Assembly (NCBI RefSeq): GCF_042849255.1
Contig: NZ_AP026866.1
Coordinates: 1,302,001-1,366,000, forward strand
Length of the DNA: 64,000 nt
Direction of reading: 5' to 3'
Source: Oceaniferula spumae
GTDB taxonomy: Bacteria > Verrucomicrobiota > Verrucomicrobiia > Verrucomicrobiales > Akkermansiaceae
Shown: positions 27,328-36,079 of the stretch, piece after piece
How positions within the stretch are numbered: position 1 is the first letter of the stretch
How the letters are laid out: the number at the start of each line of letters is the position of its first letter
Translations under genes and position numbers: made by a program
Notes under the pieces: generated by a model
What the model was told of the DNA's origin: nothing
The model's input: only the letters and a program-made list of their open reading frames with translations
The model's database searches: none

Positions 27328-30231
27328 TTATTTGGTTAGAGCCGCATCGAGGTTCAGAATCGTGTTCGCAAGGACCGTGCGGGCGGCATCCTCGGGAGTA
27401 GCGGAGAACTTTTTGGCATTCTCTGGGTTGGCTTGAAAATCGGCTAACAGCTCGGCATGGAGATTTGTTAGAATTTGAACGGTTTTGGTATTTGGCATCT
27501 CATTGGTGGCCACGAGGTAGCCGTGAGTGATCTGACTTTCGAGACTGGTGCCATTTTCCAGCATGCGTTTCGCCAATGCTTGCGAGCACTCAAGATACAC
27601 CGGATCGTTCAGTGTGATCAGCGCATGCAGCGGTGTATTGGTGGGGATGCGCTGGGCAGAGCAAAGGTCTCGTGGCGGGGCATCAAAGGTAAGCATGGAT
27701 GGATATGGGCTGGTGCGTTTCCAGTAAGTATAGAGCGCACGGCGGTATCGGTCCGGGCCGGTGGCTGTTTTCCACTTTGCGCCTGAATACACCGTCTGCC
27801 AAATACCATCCGGCTGCGGCGGCATGACTGAGGCGCCCAGCATGTTAGGTGCTAATAATCCGGAGACCACGAGTGCGTTGTCACGGATCATTTCGGCATT
27901 CAAGCGGGTGCGGGGGCCGCGGGCGATGATGATGTTCGCCGGATCTTTCGCTGCGAGTTCCGCGGTGGCTTTGTTGTCCTGGCGGTATGCCGCACTGAGC
28001 ACCATCTCACGCATCAGCGACTTCATCGACCACTTGTATTTTCCGCTAAACTCGATCGCTAAGTGATCGAGCAAAGGTAAGTTACTAGGAGCAAGACCAG
28101 TGGAGCCGAAGTCGCCAAGCGTGGATACGATGCCTCGACCAAAGAACTCGGAGAACACACGGTTTGCCATCACGCGTGCCGTAAGAGGATTTTCTGGAGA
28201 CGTGATCCACTTGGCCATTTCCAGACGATCATTGGCAGGAGCCTTGTAGCCGTTGAGCAGTTTCGGCACGCCCTCGGTGAACAGGTCGCCCTTATTCAGC
28301 CAGAGGCCGCCGATGAACAAACGAGTCTCTCTTTTCGCATCTTCCGGACGCTGGGCGATCACTGGCACATCAACACCCTTAATCTGATTATACTGATGAT
28401 TTGCGGCATTGTATTGATTCACCGCATCTTTGTGGGCTTGAGAATTCACCAACGCTATCCACTGCGGATTTGACGAAGTGGTGACTTTAAAACGGCGTAG
28501 AGTCGTCGCCTGATTACCGGTAGTGGATGCCTTGTGCTGAATGGTTATTTCGAACTTATCCCCCGCCTCAAAAGTCACTGGAGCGGTAGGCACGAAGACG
28601 GCCTGACGTTCACCAAACAATTTGGGGTAGCCGCCGAAACCGTTACCATTTCCGTGGATAGACGAGACGGGATCGAACTGGCCTGTTAGGTAATCTGCAA
28701 AGACATAATTCAAAGCAATGGCCTCACGTTTACCATCAGCTTTGATTCTGTGCAGCTGCATATGGGAGAGCACCGATCCTCGCTCTGGCAGCTCTGCCGG
28801 CTGATCCTTCTCCGGGATGATGGTCACTTGGAGCGCGGTGAAATCTTTCGCCTCTGCGATCAGATTGAAGCGTGTGTTAATGGCAAGTGTGCCACTGGTG
28901 CGGAGTTCGTTTTTGTCACTTACGACGAGAGCTCCGTGGGTTGTTTTGGTTTCCAGGAACTTGAGATCTTGCCAGCTCTTCTCCGCCATCATCAGCTCGC
29001 GACCCGGCTCGTTAATGGCGGCTCGCAGGCCAGGCAGAGAGCTATACAGACTGGCGGCGGTGTCTCGCTGGTTCGCATCGTTGGCTATGCGAAATTTGGG
29101 AAAGTCATTGTCGAGATCGGCGTCCTCCGTGGAGTTGAAGAAGGCGTAAAAACGATAGTAGTCCTCGTGCGGAATCGGTTCGTAGGGATGCGCGTGGCAC
29201 TGAATGCAGCCGAAGGTTAAACCCTGAACGGCGGTCCATGTGGTATTGACCCTGTCGATGGTGGCTGCGACTCGGTACTCCTCGTCATCGGTGCCGCCCT
29301 CGGTGTTCGTCTGCGTGTTTCGGTGAAATGCAGTGGCTAGAATTTTGTCGGCTGTCGGATTCGGCATCAGATCGCCAGCGAGCTGCTCCTGGACAAATTC
29401 ATCATACGGCTTGTCCGCATTGAACGAGCGGATGAGGTAATCACGATATGGCCAGATGTTTCGATGCGGGTCTTTTTCATACCCCATGGAATCCGCGTAG
29501 CGTGAGAGGTCCATCCAGACGGATGCCCAGCGCTCACCATAGTGGGGAGACGCGAGTAGGCGGTCGACTTGTTTTTCATAAGCATCCGGTGACTTGTCGG
29601 CGATGAAATCGGCAATTTCCTTGGGCGTCGGTGGCAGACCGATGATATCAAATGATGCTCGGCGTAGCCACTGACCTCGATCGGCCTCTGGTGTGGGTTT
29701 GAGTCCTGCAGCCTCAATACCGGCGAGAACGAAGGCATCCATGGGAGTGCGGACCCAGTCTTTGTTCTGAAGAGTTGGCGCAGCAGGCTTGACCGGTTTG
29801 GCGAAGGCCCAGTGATCTTCCCACTCGGCACCTTGCTCGATCCATTTTTTGATAATGGCCACCTCGTTAGGCGGGAGTGGAGGCTCAGCGTGGTCGCCTT
29901 TTTGCAGCGGCATTTTTTCATCCAAGTCATCGGTGATGATGCGGAGAAAAAGTTCGGACTCCATCGGTTTCCCTGGCACGATCAGAGTCTTGCCGGACTT
30001 GCCTTTTCCAAGTGCCTCCTCGCGATAGATCAGGGAGAGATCGCCCTTGGCCTTGGCTCCGCCGTGGCACTTGGTGCATTTTGCGATAAAAATGGGGCGG
30101 ATGTGCTTGTTGAAAGAAATTTTGTCCTCTGAGCCGTCTTCGGCATGAACGGTCAGCATACTTGTAAAAACCGCCGCCACGGAGCAAGCCAATGGTCGGA
30201 TTCGAGGAGAGATATGAAGATTTGAAAGCAT
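27328..30231 (-). CDS. PSCyt1-DUF1549-DUF1553 planctomycete-type cytochrome protein
   Basis: About 967 residues from the Met that starts MLSNLHIS. A signal peptide precedes a c-type cytochrome domain with CTKCHG (about Cys52, Cys55, His56); a DUF1549 domain follows with CIQCHAHPYEP, a second haem-type motif; the C-terminal half is DUF1553 with NPLTARVMANRVFSEFFGRGIV and ILARGPR-like segments. Whether haem is bound is unproven. The N-terminal portion (SEDKISFNKHIRPIF) is the usual entry to PSCyt1. It heads an operon with DUF1501 and probably the GH-like gene, and diverges from an AraC regulator 114 bp away. Confidence 0.9.
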   Translation of the reverse strand: MLSNLHISPRIRPLACSVAAVFTSMLTVHAEDGSEDKISFNKHIRPIFIAKCTKCHGGAKAKGDLSLIYREEALGKGKSGKTLIVPGKPMESELFLRIITDDLDEKMPLQKGDHAEPPLPPNEVAIIKKWIEQGAEWEDHWAFAKPVKPAAPTLQNKDWVRTPMDAFVLAGIEAAGLKPTPEADRGQWLRRASFDIIGLPPTPKEIADFIADKSPDAYEKQVDRLLASPHYGERWASVWMDLSRYADSMGYEKDPHRNIWPYRDYLIRSFNADKPYDEFVQEQLAGDLMPNPTADKILATAFHRNTQTNTEGGTDDEEYRVAATIDRVNTTWTAVQGLTFGCIQCHAHPYEPIPHEDYYRFYAFFNSTEDADLDNDFPKFRIANDANQRDTAASLYSSLPGLRAAINEPGRELMMAEKSWQDLKFLETKTTHGALVVSDKNELRTSGTLAINTRFNLIAEAKDFTALQVTIIPEKDQPAELPERGSVLSHMQLHRIKADGKREAIALNYVFADYLTGQFDPVSSIHGNGNGFGGYPKLFGERQAVFVPTAPVTFEAGDKFEITIQHKASTTGNQATTLRRFKVTTSSNPQWIALVNSQAHKDAVNQYNAANHQYNQIKGVDVPVIAQRPEDAKRETRLFIGGLWLNKGDLFTEGVPKLLNGYKAPANDRLEMAKWITSPENPLTARVMANRVFSEFFGRGIVSTLGDFGSTGLAPSNLPLLDHLAIEFSGKYKWSMKSLMREMVLSAAYRQDNKATAELAAKDPANIIIARGPRTRLNAEMIRDNALVVSGLLAPNMLGASVMPPQPDGIWQTVYSGAKWKTATGPDRYRRALYTYWKRTSPYPSMLTFDAPPRDLCSAQRIPTNTPLHALITLNDPVYLECSQALAKRMLENGTSLESQITHGYLVATNEMPNTKTVQILTNLHAELLADFQANPENAKKFSATPEDAARTVLANTILNLDAALTK

Positions 30232-30253
30232 GTCGGGTGAGTGATACGGCAAT

Positions 30254-30345
30254 ATACTCGCGATCGTGCGAGCACTTTACTAATTTCCGCCTACAGGATG
30301 GTAGTATTTCTTGTGTAAAATGGTATCGTTTGATGAAATGGTAAC
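30254..30345. promoter_or_regulatory. Divergent promoter region with inverted and direct repeats (AraC / DUF1553)
   Basis: An inverted repeat CTCGC-GATCGT-GCGAG (30257-30272) lies on the DUF1553 side. Three direct copies of ATGGTA begin at 30298, 30320 and 30338, spaced 22 and 18 bp, the last ending two bases before the AraC start codon. Direct repeats about two helical turns apart suit an AraC-family dimer with two helix-turn-helix motifs; binding is inferred. Confidence 0.45.
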
Positions 30346-31146
30346 ATGTCCGAGGTAAACCACCAAAAATTTCCGCTCAGTCAATCCGGGTCAGGGCTTG
30401 GCGTGGTTTCAGAGGCCGGCACTATCAGCAAAACGGGAGGGGCGATGAAGGTTTATCGACATCTGGGGTCTTATGCTGTGGTGCAATTACTGAATGGCAG
30501 CGGATGGTATGAAGATGAACGCGGCTACCGGGCCAAACTTGCCAAGGGCGATGTTCTCGTCATTTTTCCTGATGTGGGACATCGTTATGGGCCGGAGGAA
30601 GGCGAACGGTGGGAAGAATTCTATATGGTTTTCCATGGGCCTATATTCGATCTGTGGAGACACAGTGGAGTCCTCAGGTCAGGTCTTTGGAAAGACATCG
30701 ATGGAACCTTATTGCACTGGGGAAAACGAGCGATGGCAGCGGTGGTAAACTATGAGAAACACGCTCTGCAACTGATATGTGAAGTCCAGATGAGCCTCGC
30801 CGAACTGAGGGATCACAGCCAAGAAGATGCTGACATCAGAGAAAAGGACGTATGGTGCGCCAACGCCATGAAATTATTAGGCAATTCGGATCTCGATATC
30901 CAGTCCGTCGCCAAAGAAGTCGGTATGGGTTACGAAAATTTCCGCAAGGCATTCAAAAAGAAAGTCGGCATGAGTCCCAACCGATACCGCCAGAAGCAGC
31001 TGGCGACACGTGCATGGCACCTCATTTCCGGCAGTAAAAAACCCATGTATGAAATCGCTGAGCAGCTGGGGTTTTGCGATGAATACTACTTCTCCCGATT
31101 CTTTAAAAAGCATTTCGGCACGAATCCCAGTGAGCTGCGCAGGTGA
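30346..31146 (+). CDS. AraC-family transcriptional regulator
   Basis: A 266-residue regulator. The N-terminal cupin-like sensor domain covers about 20-150 (GSGWYEDERGYRAKLAKGDVLVIFPDVGHRYGP). The C-terminal double helix-turn-helix (about 180-266) is classical: IQSVAKEVGMGYENFRKAFKKKVGMSPNRY, then IAEQLGFCDEYYFSRFFKKHFGTNPSELR. It diverges from the DUF1553-DUF1501-GH operon, so a sugar sensor controlling that operon is likely, and it ends 58 bp before opgG. The effector is unknown. Confidence 0.92.
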   Translation: MSEVNHQKFPLSQSGSGLGVVSEAGTISKTGGAMKVYRHLGSYAVVQLLNGSGWYEDERGYRAKLAKGDVLVIFPDVGHRYGPEEGERWEEFYMVFHGPIFDLWRHSGVLRSGLWKDIDGTLLHWGKRAMAAVVNYEKHALQLICEVQMSLAELRDHSQEDADIREKDVWCANAMKLLGNSDLDIQSVAKEVGMGYENFRKAFKKKVGMSPNRYRQKQLATRAWHLISGSKKPMYEIAEQLGFCDEYYFSRFFKKHFGTNPSELRR

Positions 31147-31204
31147 CGCAACATGACAAGATGTGGCTCGTCAAATCCGACCAATCTGGATATGACTTCC
31201 GCAC

Positions 31205-32755
31205 ATGCATTTATGCCCTTTCATACGCCTGTGGCTGTCCCTCTGCGCCGTCGTCGCAGTGGCGATGCCATCAGCAGCCGCACCATTCAATTTCCAATCG
31301 CTGCAGGAGAAAGCGAAAACACTCGCTGCCTCCGAATATAAGGCTCCCCCTGCCCTGCCTCACGTATTGGTGGATCTGAACTACGATCAATACCGTGCCA
31401 TCAAAACCTCAAAAGGAGGCACACTCTGGGCCGACCGCGACAGCCCCTTTCAGATCGAATTCATGCATGCAGGATACCGTTTCACGAAACCGGTGAAGAT
31501 GAATTTGCTCAATGCGGACACACGTGAGCCTAGCCCTTTAAAATTCGAAAAGAAATACTTCGATTACTCCAAGCTGGTCGTGCACCACCCGATCAATGAG
31601 GAAGAAATCCACGGTTTCGCCGGCTTCCGTATTCGCCATCCGCTCGAGGGGGGAAAGGAGAACTTTGATGAAATAGGTTCTTTCCTAGGTGCCAGTTACT
31701 TCCGGCTGTTAGGAAAAGGTCAACGCTACGGAATCTCCGCCCGAGGTCTAGCTATCAACTCCGTGCTCGACGATTACAACGAGGAGTTCCCGGATTTTAT
31801 CGAATACTGGCTTGTGGAGCCCAAGCCGGCTGACAAGTTCTTAGAATTCTATGCCTTGTTAGACAGCCCGAGTGTCGCGGGGGCATTCCGCTTTGAGATT
31901 CACCCTGGCGATGTCACCGTTTCTAAAATCCAAGTCTCGCTCTATTTCAGGAAATACAATCCATCTGTGGGTCTGGCACCTCTCACCTCGATGTTTTGGT
32001 TTGGGGAAAATCATAAGGAGCGGCCGTTTGGAGACTGGCGTCCTGAGGTCCATGACTCCGATGGGTTGTTAGTCAAAACAGAGGGACAAAACACCGTGTG
32101 GCGTCCTCTTTACAACCACCACGCCATCCGTAACTCATGGCTAGATGCCACCAAGCTGCAGGGATTCGGCCTGTTCCAGCGCGATCGCGAATATGTGCAT
32201 TATCAGGACTTATCCAATCCCCAGCACCAAGCACCCAGCACATGGATCAAGCCCACCGGTGATCTATCCGCCTGGAGCACCGGATCCATCCGCCTGATCG
32301 AGCTACCCACAGACAATGAGGCGATGGACAACATCGTCACATTCTTCCAGCCGAAAGAATCCCCCCAGGCTGGTGAATCCTTACACTATTCCTACGATCT
32401 GGTCTGGGAGCTAGCCGGTGAGAAAGATCTGTCCCCGAACCACGTGACCTCGACACGTATTGGCAAACTCAAACCTTACCCTGGCACACGGCGCTTTGTG
32501 GTCGACTTCGAAGGCCCTGACCTCAACAAGCTGCCCGCAGATGCCCCTATTTTCGCGGAAATCACATCGTCTGAGAATGGTTACATCACTGAAAACCAAT
32601 GTTTCAAAAATGTGCACACCGGAGGCTGGAGAATAGAATTCAAGCTCGACTCTGATAAGAAAAGCCCCCACCCAGTGGAGCTGCGCTGCACGCTGAAACA
32701 TCCCACCACCAAAAAACCCCTATCAGAAACATGGAGCTATCAGTGGACACACTAA
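31205..32755 (+). CDS. opgG: Periplasmic glucan biosynthesis protein OpgG (MdoG)
   Basis: A 516-residue periplasmic protein needed for osmoregulated periplasmic glucan assembly. Signal peptide (about 1-25, SAAAPF). The N-terminal beta-sandwich has DLNYDQYRAI and IEFMHAGYRFTKPV; the substrate groove segments LGASYFRLLGKGQRYGISARGLAI, FPDFIEYWLVEP and APLTSMFWFGENH are strongly conserved in OpgG/OpgD; the C-terminal Ig-like domain starts near 400. Family members cleave or branch beta-1,2-glucan backbones. It overlaps the next gene by 25 bp, and opgH follows, as in other OPG operons. Confidence 0.95.
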   Translation: MHLCPFIRLWLSLCAVVAVAMPSAAAPFNFQSLQEKAKTLAASEYKAPPALPHVLVDLNYDQYRAIKTSKGGTLWADRDSPFQIEFMHAGYRFTKPVKMNLLNADTREPSPLKFEKKYFDYSKLVVHHPINEEEIHGFAGFRIRHPLEGGKENFDEIGSFLGASYFRLLGKGQRYGISARGLAINSVLDDYNEEFPDFIEYWLVEPKPADKFLEFYALLDSPSVAGAFRFEIHPGDVTVSKIQVSLYFRKYNPSVGLAPLTSMFWFGENHKERPFGDWRPEVHDSDGLLVKTEGQNTVWRPLYNHHAIRNSWLDATKLQGFGLFQRDREYVHYQDLSNPQHQAPSTWIKPTGDLSAWSTGSIRLIELPTDNEAMDNIVTFFQPKESPQAGESLHYSYDLVWELAGEKDLSPNHVTSTRIGKLKPYPGTRRFVVDFEGPDLNKLPADAPIFAEITSSENGYITENQCFKNVHTGGWRIEFKLDSDKKSPHPVELRCTLKHPTTKKPLSETWSYQWTH

Positions 32756-33333
32756 ATCTCGCGGCCAACCAACTCGCCGACTGTGAGGAATCTCTCGAGG
32801 AGTGGAACGAGGCCTACCGCCGCGTGGAATCTTATTTGCTGGCGCTGCATGTAGATAACAAGCTGCTACTCAGCTCCCTGGTGTTGAAAATTCTGGGCCG
32901 GGCAAGTGATCGCCTTGAAAAGGAACCTAACCGCGCTCCAGTGGAACTGGCGGCGGAGGAAACCGATCAGCTGCTGGTCGAATGGTTCCGAGATGTGCTG
33001 GGTGAAGACGAGGAAGAGGAGCCTGTCGACCGCCTTTCCGCCCGCGGAAGGCTCGCCCTCATGTTAGTGAACTCTAAAACTCGATGGCAGCAGATTTTCC
33101 TCAATGGAGCCCCCGTGCCAAAGGATATGAGAAAACAATTACGCGATGCTTATTTACAGGCGAATCCTGAATTCTCCTTTGCCAACATGCACCCCCGACC
33201 GATCGACTTAGGCATCGTCGATCATGCTAACAGAACCATCGAATCCATGGGTCAACTTAGCACTCTCATTCATTGGCTGTTATGGAGCGGCTTCGGCCTG
33301 ATCATCGCCGCCATCTTCTACTTCACTCGGTAG
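32731..33333 (+). CDS. Tail-anchored protein of unknown function inside the opg operon
   Basis: A 200-residue protein between opgG and opgH. It overlaps opgG by 25 bp and ends 32 bp before the opgH start, so it is translated with them. The body is helical and charged with no signal peptide. An acidic run, LGEDEEEEPVDRL (about 91-103), is followed by a helix-rich section; the only membrane segment is C-terminal (about 178-198), giving a cytoplasmic protein with a tail anchor. I recognise no family. By position it may help OpgH or couple it to OpgG. It could be lineage-specific. Confidence 0.7.
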   Translation: MELSVDTLNLAANQLADCEESLEEWNEAYRRVESYLLALHVDNKLLLSSLVLKILGRASDRLEKEPNRAPVELAAEETDQLLVEWFRDVLGEDEEEEPVDRLSARGRLALMLVNSKTRWQQIFLNGAPVPKDMRKQLRDAYLQANPEFSFANMHPRPIDLGIVDHANRTIESMGQLSTLIHWLLWSGFGLIIAAIFYFTR

Positions 33334-33365
33334 AAACACCTAAGTTATTCCATTTTTATAACGCC

Positions 33366-35501
33366 ATGTCTGAAGACAAACCAGTAGTCCCCGAGGACAA
33401 ACAGATGGCCGAACCGGTGCGTGAGCAGGTCTGGCCCACGTTCCTATTTTTCTCGATCGTCATCGTCATCGCCTCACTGGGGGCCTACCTCATGGCGGAC
33501 TATCTTTGGAAGTTAGGATGGACGTTCTCCTCTACGATTCTGTGGGTACTGTTCACCATACTTTTCAGCTACCTATCGTTCGGCTTCACTCATGCATTTA
33601 CAGGCTTCATTCTGCGCCGTTGCGGTAGTGCGATCGCACACATGCCATCGTCGATGAGAAACCGTGATGAGGATCCGGAGATCGAGGATGGCACCAGAGT
33701 GGCGGTCGTTATTCCTGTTTACAATGAACCGGTCGAACGTGTTTTTGCGGGAATTAAAGCCATTCTCGAGTCTGTCGATCGCACCGCGCACGGTGAGCTG
33801 TTTGACTTTTTTATCCTCTCGGATTCCACCCAATCGGAACAATGGATTGCGGAACAGGCAGCCTGGGTAAAGCTCCAGCGTGAAACCGGCAAAGGCAATC
33901 GCATTTTCTACCGCCACCGTCCGGATAACTTGAATAAGAAAAGTGGTAACGTCTCCGATTTCTGTCGAACCTGGGGGCCGCACTATCGGTATATGATTGT
34001 GTTAGATGCCGACAGTGTCATGTCCGGTGAAACCATGGTGGAACTTCTCATGCGCATGGAGGCAAACCCTGGCATCGGACTGATCCAGACCGCTCCGATC
34101 ATTGTCGGTGGTGAATCGCTTTACGGCCGTATGCAGCAATTTTCCAATCAGCTATACGGACCAGTTTTCATGGAAGGTCTTGCATTCTGGCAAGGCCGTG
34201 GTGGCAATTTCTGGGGGCATAATGCGATCATCCGCTTGCAACCCTTCATGGAACATTGCGAGTTACCTGAGCTACCTGGGAGAAAACCATTTGGCGGACA
34301 CATTCTGTCGCACGATTTTGTCGAAGCCGGGTTGATGCAAAGAGCCGGCTGGGAAGTCTGGTTGGCGCAAGATCTCGGAGGCAGCTTCGAGGAGGGGCCT
34401 CAAGGGATCATTGAGGCGGCCCAGCGAGATCAGCGCTGGTGTCAAGGAAACCTCCAGCACGGCATGCTGCTCTTTGCCAAGGAACTGCGCGGTAAAACCC
34501 GAGTCCATCTCGGCAATGGCATTCTCTGCTACCTGAGTTCCGCTATCTGGATGTTATTCATGATTGTGGCCATGTGGAAAGCCGCCGAGCAAGGGATTGA
34601 ATCGATCGTCCCTAACAAAGGTAGCGCGGAAGGCTTTGTATTGCTCGGTTTGACGATGTTCCTGCTCTTCACCGCAAAGCTTTTCTGCATCATCGATCTG
34701 GCACTTGACCGTGAGCGTTGCAAGGGATTCGGCGGATTTATCAACGCCTGTACCAGTTCGTTCATTGAAACCATACTATCAGCATTGATCGCGCCGGTGA
34801 TGATGATTTTTTACACCCGTTTCGTCATCTACAATCTGATCGGAAGAAGTGTTGGCTGGTCCGCCCAGCGACGTGGTGCTCAAGGCACGTCTTGGGACGA
34901 TGCGTTTGCGGCCCACGGAGCGCAAAGTCTGATTGGCATACTAACATCAATCCTCGCCATTCTCATAGACCCCATCCTGTTCTGGTGGATGTCACCCGTT
35001 TTGATCGGACTCGTGCTCAGTATCCCAGTTTCAGTCATCACCAGCCGCCTTGATTTGGGCCTCAATGCAAAACATGACGGGCTCTTCCTAGTGCCGGTGG
35101 AATATGATGCTCCGCGCGAGGTGCGTGAAGCGCTCGACTTTGAGGCGGTGGAACGCAAGGAATTCGCCGGCCTCACAGCCGCAGTGCTGGACCCCTACCT
35201 CAATGCCGTGCACGTTTCACTACTCCGTAAAAACCGACACCGACTGCTGCGAGGTAGCAAGGTCTACGGCGACGTCGATGAATCCAAAATCCCGAATGAG
35301 GAAAAGTGCGACACCCGACGCTATCTAGCAGGGCGATTACTCCGCGAGGGTCCCAGCTCTCTTCGTACTGAGGAAATATTCATGGTCCTCTCTGATATCG
35401 ATAGCATGCTTCTGCTACACCGTGAGGCATGGTTGCGGCCCGATAGCTACTTAGCCCCTTGGTGGCGCCGCGCTATCAAAGAGATGTCCGCTTCCATCTG
35501 A
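33366..35501 (+). CDS. opgH: Glucans biosynthesis glucosyltransferase OpgH (MdoH)
   Basis: A 711-residue inner-membrane GT2 glucosyltransferase that polymerises UDP-glucose into the periplasmic glucan backbone. N-terminal membrane helices (about 24-80) precede the GT domain: VAVVIPVYNEPVERV, LDADS (about 213-217, metal/UDP site), a HDFVEAG catalytic acid region (about 316-322) and QRDQRW (about 353-358, the QxxRW-type motif). At least five further membrane helices run from about 395 to 590. The start at 33366 (MSEDKPV) is chosen over a frame 31 codons longer that would overlap the upstream gene. The cytoplasmic C-terminus is long. Confidence 0.95.
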   Translation: MSEDKPVVPEDKQMAEPVREQVWPTFLFFSIVIVIASLGAYLMADYLWKLGWTFSSTILWVLFTILFSYLSFGFTHAFTGFILRRCGSAIAHMPSSMRNRDEDPEIEDGTRVAVVIPVYNEPVERVFAGIKAILESVDRTAHGELFDFFILSDSTQSEQWIAEQAAWVKLQRETGKGNRIFYRHRPDNLNKKSGNVSDFCRTWGPHYRYMIVLDADSVMSGETMVELLMRMEANPGIGLIQTAPIIVGGESLYGRMQQFSNQLYGPVFMEGLAFWQGRGGNFWGHNAIIRLQPFMEHCELPELPGRKPFGGHILSHDFVEAGLMQRAGWEVWLAQDLGGSFEEGPQGIIEAAQRDQRWCQGNLQHGMLLFAKELRGKTRVHLGNGILCYLSSAIWMLFMIVAMWKAAEQGIESIVPNKGSAEGFVLLGLTMFLLFTAKLFCIIDLALDRERCKGFGGFINACTSSFIETILSALIAPVMMIFYTRFVIYNLIGRSVGWSAQRRGAQGTSWDDAFAAHGAQSLIGILTSILAILIDPILFWWMSPVLIGLVLSIPVSVITSRLDLGLNAKHDGLFLVPVEYDAPREVREALDFEAVERKEFAGLTAAVLDPYLNAVHVSLLRKNRHRLLRGSKVYGDVDESKIPNEEKCDTRRYLAGRLLREGPSSLRTEEIFMVLSDIDSMLLLHREAWLRPDSYLAPWWRRAIKEMSASI

Positions 35502-35612
35502 GCCCTCTCTCCAAGGCACGAATAGCCCAAGCCATGTGGAAAACGTGGTGCCGTAAGCCACTGTCATTTTTTTCGGTGGCATTGCCAGAGCGATCCTGAG
35601 TAGACTTTGCCC

Positions 35613-35981
35613 ATGTACGAGGCCACAGGAAAAATCAAAGTCATCTTCGACACGCAGACCTTCCCCAGCGGGTTTACCAAGCGCGAGTTTGTCATCACGA
35701 CGGGCGATGACAACTACCCCCAAGACATCAAATTTGAGCTCATTAAAGACAAGTGTTCATGGTTGGATAAATTCCAAGCTGGCAACGATGTCACGGTCAG
35801 CTTTGATATTCGCGGTAATGAGTTCAAAGAGAAATACTATGTGAACCTCAACTGTTGGAAAATCCAGGCAGCAGGCGGTTCGAACAGTCAAGGTGGCGGA
35901 CAAGCCCCTCAGCAGGCGTCTTCCAGCAATGAAATCGAGCCATCGCCTGAAGACTTGGCAAACGACGACATTCCTTTTTAG
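35613..35981 (+). CDS. DUF3127 domain protein (OB-fold-like)
   Basis: A 122-residue protein whose first about 75 residues (YEATGKIKVIFDTQTFPSGF, KREFVITT, YPQDIKFELIKDK, YYVNLNCWKI) match DUF3127, a small OB-fold family seen in Bacteroidota and Verrucomicrobiota. A Gln/Gly/Ser linker is followed by an acidic tip ending DDIPF, strikingly like the C-terminal tail of SSB that recruits repair proteins. A nucleic-acid-binding role is therefore plausible but not proven. The start at 35613 is the first ATG. It has its own terminator and no operon partners. Confidence 0.8.
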   Translation: MYEATGKIKVIFDTQTFPSGFTKREFVITTGDDNYPQDIKFELIKDKCSWLDKFQAGNDVTVSFDIRGNEFKEKYYVNLNCWKIQAAGGSNSQGGGQAPQQASSSNEIEPSPEDLANDDIPF

Positions 35982-36012
35982 GCCACATGCACCACCCATC
36001 AATTTAGTGACG

Positions 36013-36047
36013 AAGCCCTCCGAGCATGAAAGTTCGGCGGGCTTTTT
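36013..36047 (+). terminator. Terminator after the DUF3127 gene
   Basis: AAGCCCTCCGA (36013-36023) pairs with TCGGCGGGCTT (36034-36044, one mismatch), then TTT. The ATG at 36026 sits in this loop, which argues against it as the sulfatase start. Confidence 0.8.
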
Positions 36048-36079
36048 ATTGTAACAATCCAGCCACCCCAACTAAACGT

